From Stentor roeselii (taxonomy: Eukaryota > Ciliophora > Heterotrichea > Heterotrichida > Stentoridae): 64,000 nucleotides of DNA. The DNA lies in assembly GCA_006503475.1 (NCBI GenBank), contig RSEH01000089.1:62001-126000 (forward strand), written 5' to 3'. Positions 61,247-64,000 of the stretch are shown in pieces. A model generated the notes under the pieces. It was not told where the DNA came from. It saw only the letters and a list, made by a program, of their open reading frames with translations, and ran no database searches. Position 1 is the first letter of the stretch. Every line of letters starts with the position of its first letter. Made by a program: the position numbers and the translations under genes.

Positions 61247-61807
61247 CTAATTTTCGGTCTTCGTGGTGCTCTTGTTCATGCAAAAGGACAAGTAAATCAT
61301 CCAGCCGAAGCCGATAGAATTAACTGTTAACACCTGGAACTCAACTGGAACGTACTTGAAAGTGAACATTAAAAGTGTCGTCCAGTAGGTGATGTTCACC
61401 TTATTCGTCCTTATGAAGTCTCTCTCCATCTTCTCTTTGAACTCCTGAATGCCACCTCCATTTGTGTGTGTGTGAGCAGCGAAGAAGGCTACTAAAATTG
61501 CTGGACCGATCGTCATGCGATCGAAAAGCGACTTGCAAAAGATGGTTTTCATTGACTTTCCAGGGAATTTCACTGATAGCCACTTGTACCAGTAATGCAA
61601 TATTGGAGTCACCAACACTGCTCTGAATGTTGCCAGGTTCGTCGCTCGATGATTCGAAAAATTATCTAAAAAGCTCCTTCCGTGGAACTTGGACTCGATG
61701 TATTGGCAGATGACATCGGCTTTGTAAGTCAATACAAAGGCTGAGACGACCTCAGTCGTCTTCGGGTATCGCATCAGGCTCCTATTGAACCATTTGACTG
61801 CTTGCAT
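61247..61807 (-). CDS. Mpv17/PMP22-family membrane protein
   Basis: 186 residues from the ATG at 61807; an upstream in-frame GTG is rejected because the family starts with a W-x-x-x-L-x-x-x-P segment, seen here as VKWFNRSLMRYP. Further family marks: a D-x-x-x-Q after the first helix (ADVICQY), HYWYKWL, a second D/R-x-x-x-x-P segment (DRMTIGPAILVAFFA) and the closing P-x-x-F-Q-V block (YVPVEFQVLTVN), normally PxxxR. Four helices are expected. Members sit in mitochondrial inner, peroxisomal or vacuolar membranes and may act as channels. It is convergent with the PIN-like gene (54 bp between stop codons). Confidence 0.8.
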   Translation of the reverse strand: MQAVKWFNRSLMRYPKTTEVVSAFVLTYKADVICQYIESKFHGRSFLDNFSNHRATNLATFRAVLVTPILHYWYKWLSVKFPGKSMKTIFCKSLFDRMTIGPAILVAFFAAHTHTNGGGIQEFKEKMERDFIRTNKVNITYWTTLLMFTFKYVPVEFQVLTVNSIGFGWMIYLSFCMNKSTTKTEN

Positions 61808-62639
61808 ATATATATTATTACTGACAGTTGGGACCTGTGGGATCACAAGGGAATTTAATGGACAGGAAAAAAAGTATAAAACAGGGACAAAAATTAGGTA
61901 AAAATTTTAAAGTTTTTCTGGAATTTTAAAGTTTCGTGTGAAGATTATCAGAAAATAGCAAGATTTTTTGGGGTTTGATTGGAAATGAATTGAGTTTTGA
62001 AGGGGATGAAATTTTTTAGAGATGGCTTGAAAGATTAAAGGAAAAGTTTTGGTACTTTTAGGGAAGGTAAAACTAGGAAGATAGGGGTTTTGATTTGGAG
62101 TTGAAGAATGACTGCTGCTAGTGCTTTTGAGTAAATGGATGAAGATAAAGAGGTATGGAAAGATTGAATAAACTACGATTGAGTTGTAAAAAGAAAAGCT
62201 CTGAGGTAAGAACTCCTTATCCTAAACTATTCCAATCAAAGTTTCTAAGAATCATGATTCCCTGAATACTTTTCCCATCAGAACTTTATACCTTTTCTCC
62301 AAAAGCTTACTATTCTATTCCTATCAGTTATCTCAAGTATTTTTCTCTCCCCTTTCATCTAAAATTTCCTCATTCCAGATAATAAAACCTCCTTTGCATC
62401 ATCAGGCAGGTGGGAAATCCATATCCTCAGAAAGTTCACATAAATGTCCGACCAAGTTCTAATTAATACAAGTCAAACATTCTAAGTTTCCTACTCAAGC
62501 GAACCCAGTTCGAGTCTTTGGTCACTTTCGAATCCATTCACTCGAAGTCTTCCCATAAAAAATTTTCTCTCCACCCATCCCAAGAAATTTTTTTGAATAA
62601 GCCAAGACAAACAAACCCTAATTAAAATCAACATATCTA
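61808..62639. other. Divergent spacer
   Basis: About 830 bp between the Mpv17 start (-) and the next start (+), so it should contain both promoters. It is G/T-rich from 61860 to 62200, then A/C-rich up to 62639, a clear composition switch near 62215. A tRNA B-box-like GTTCGAGTC at ~62510 lacks the rest of a tRNA. Confidence 0.45.
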
Positions 62640-63239
62640 ATGAACCGACTATTAACCAGACCGATCTCTAAAAAGGCAGTTTTAAACGAAAGGCCGACTT
62701 CAGCAAGTCATTTAGGCCAAGTGAGGATGACCAGAGGCTCACAGGTGTTCTCAAGTGGGTCTTATTCTTTACCTGTTCAAGTCCAGCATAACCCAGAAGT
62801 TCAAGATATGGGAACGTCAACAAGTCCCTTGAAATTCGACGATTTCGAAGCATCTCCAGTGCCAATCCAGACCTTAACCTTCAAATCCTCGAAAGTGTCA
62901 GCTCCAGAGCGTCACCGTCGAGTATTAATCGTGAAATACTTAAGATCCGAGCCATCCAAATCCTCCAACTCTCGAAAATCCTCAGAAAGACGTTCAAGTC
63001 GTTCCTTATTAAAATACTTCGACATGATGAACAAGCCAGACCAATCCTTTAACCCAGGAAGCCGAGGATCGGCTTCCTCTCGTCCAGTCACATGCCGTTC
63101 ATCAGGTCCAGTGAACAAGCGAGTTTTTTCCGAACTGAACCTTGACTACCCAGCAGGTTCTCGAATGTTCGACATCTGCGAAGTACTAAGTGTGGCTCAA
63201 GGTGAGTTCAACATGCGTTATCTACGAGGCAAGAGATGA
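62640..63239 (+). CDS. Hypothetical basic Ser/Arg-rich protein
   Basis: 199 residues rich in S, R, P and K, mostly disordered. A central helix (RHRRVLIVKYLRSEP) and a Ser/Arg cluster (SSNSRKSSERRSSRSLL) are visible. The C-terminal ~40 residues (NLDYPAGSRMFDICEVL...FNMRYLRG) look ordered and might be a short conserved binding motif. No family recognised. Codons are strongly A/C-ended, supporting real coding. The stop is TGA, 17 bp from that of the convergent kinase gene. Confidence 0.55.
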   Translation: MNRLLTRPISKKAVLNERPTSASHLGQVRMTRGSQVFSSGSYSLPVQVQHNPEVQDMGTSTSPLKFDDFEASPVPIQTLTFKSSKVSAPERHRRVLIVKYLRSEPSKSSNSRKSSERRSSRSLLKYFDMMNKPDQSFNPGSRGSASSRPVTCRSSGPVNKRVFSELNLDYPAGSRMFDICEVLSVAQGEFNMRYLRGKR

Positions 63240-63256
63240 AGTGTATTTAAATTAAT

Positions 63257-64000
63257 TCATTTTATGGTTTCAAGGATCTTGCTAATCTTTTCAAAAGACG
63301 GGCGTCTCTGAGAGTCACTATCCCAGCATAATTGCATTAAGGACTGAAGGGCAGGGTTGCAGCCTTTTGAGATTTTGGAAAGGTCAGGACGGAGCTTTTG
63401 CCTGATCACTTGAATGGAAATTTCGTTGGGTTGCTTGTCTTTGTAGGGACGCTCACGCGTCAGGACCTCGTACATCACGATTGAAAAGGAATAAACGTCT
63501 GCTTTTAAGGTGTAGTTTGAAGATTCTAGAACTTCTGGAGCCATCCAGTGACAGGTGCCTTGCTGACCTGTCATCATGTCACCTTCGATGTAGTGCTTTG
63601 AAAGACCGAAATCTGAGATTTTTACTTGGATTTCGTCGGTTGGACCGGATATTTCTTTGGTTAGAAGAAGGTTTAAGGATTTTAAGTCGCGGTGGATGAA
63701 GGAACGGCTGTGGAGATAGGTCATTCCTTTGCTTATGTCTTTTAGGATTTTTAAACGCTGGGACCAGGAGAGATTTATGTCTTTTCGTCTGTGGAGAAGA
63801 TTGAATAAGTCACCACCCTGGCAGTATTCAAGTACTAAACAAAGAGGCTTTTCAAAAACCGCTCCAATACACTTAACCAAATTCTCATGATTCAAAAAAA
63901 TATAAATCTGCAATTCTCTTTTAAACTCCTTCATATTCAAAGTTTCATAATTTTTCTGTTTCTTAATAGCAACAAAATTTTTCTTATAAATTCCTTTCCA
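63257..64000 (-). CDS. TKL-type Ser/Thr protein kinase, 5' truncated by the window edge
   Basis: The frame runs open to the window edge, giving 247 residues that begin within the N-lobe: WKGIYKKNFVAIKKQK includes the ATP-binding Lys. Further on are the helix C Glu (FKREL), HRDLKSLN catalytic loop, SDFGLSK, GTCHWMAPEV, DVYSFSIVMYE and a closing RRPSFEKI. The HRDLK-x-x-N and W-MAPEV forms with DVYSF place it in the tyrosine-kinase-like group near Raf/CTR1/plant MAPKKK kinases, a family much expanded in ciliates. It is catalytically complete as far as seen. The glycine loop and any N-terminal domain lie outside the window. Confidence 0.88.
   Translation of the reverse strand, partial: WKGIYKKNFVAIKKQKNYETLNMKEFKRELQIYIFLNHENLVKCIGAVFEKPLCLVLEYCQGGDLFNLLHRRKDINLSWSQRLKILKDISKGMTYLHSRSFIHRDLKSLNLLLTKEISGPTDEIQVKISDFGLSKHYIEGDMMTGQQGTCHWMAPEVLESSNYTLKADVYSFSIVMYEVLTRERPYKDKQPNEISIQVIRQKLRPDLSKISKGCNPALQSLMQLCWDSDSQRRPSFEKISKILETIK

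Noticed and set aside
62500-62525. tRNA B-box-like sequence GTTCGAGTC
   Set aside because: Flanking bases do not form a T-stem, and no A-box or acceptor stem is present.
1-64000. UGA read as Trp (Blepharisma-type code)
   Set aside because: TGA ends several well-defined genes (32197-32199, 33993-33995, 50743-50745, 63237-63239) and never interrupts a conserved domain in the live genes.
1-64000. CRISPR arrays, insertion sequences, retroelements
   Set aside because: No regularly spaced repeats, transposase, reverse transcriptase or capsid-like reading was seen.

Overview
The window looks like macronuclear DNA of a heterotrich ciliate, most probably Stentor. Long AT-rich ORFs read in the standard code: TAA, TAG and TGA all end genes, and no internal TGA is read as an amino acid. 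Genes sit almost end to end. Where a reading frame breaks, it is nearly always mended by removing exactly 15 nt running GT...AG, a hallmark of heterotrich introns. The standard code argues against Blepharisma and Condylostoma. No telomere repeat, rRNA, tRNA or transposon was seen. Layout: 1-5740 holds the end of a LITAF-like gene, an ADP-ribosyltransferase/receiver fusion, a coiled-coil protein, an ArfGAP-like protein with a long 11-residue repeat tail and a RING-membrane protein. 6014-8786 is nearly gene-free. 8787-18111 carries an MBOAT acyltransferase, a WD40/Ge-1-like protein, a coiled-coil protein with a C1q-like end, a DYRK kinase and an unknown helical protein. 19631-28800 holds an ARL2-binding (BART) protein, a 1954-residue surface protein split by three 15-nt introns, and a decayed inverted copy of that protein's gene. 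28941-36150 has a NIPA/DMT-like transporter and a tandem array of three K+ channel genes, the third decayed. 36185-45546 contains a small surface protein, an unknown gene, a P4-ATPase/guanylyl cyclase fusion, RPB6 and an ankyrin-like protein. 47259-64000 contains a mosaic WW-like protein, a tetraspan, a secreted protein, an ABCA transporter, a divergently transcribed Sfi1-like protein, a PIN-like carrier with four introns, an Mpv17 protein, a basic unknown and the 5'-truncated end of a TKL kinase gene. There is no operon logic, but themes recur: membrane lipids (MBOAT, P4-ATPase, ABCA, ArfGAP), signalling (cyclase, kinases, channels, ART) and cytoskeleton or cilia. Beyond genes, the + strand shows a sawtooth in base composition. 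Stretches begin A/C-rich, drift to G/T-rich, then reset abruptly, inside genes of either orientation. Function calls come from motifs read by eye; no database search was run.
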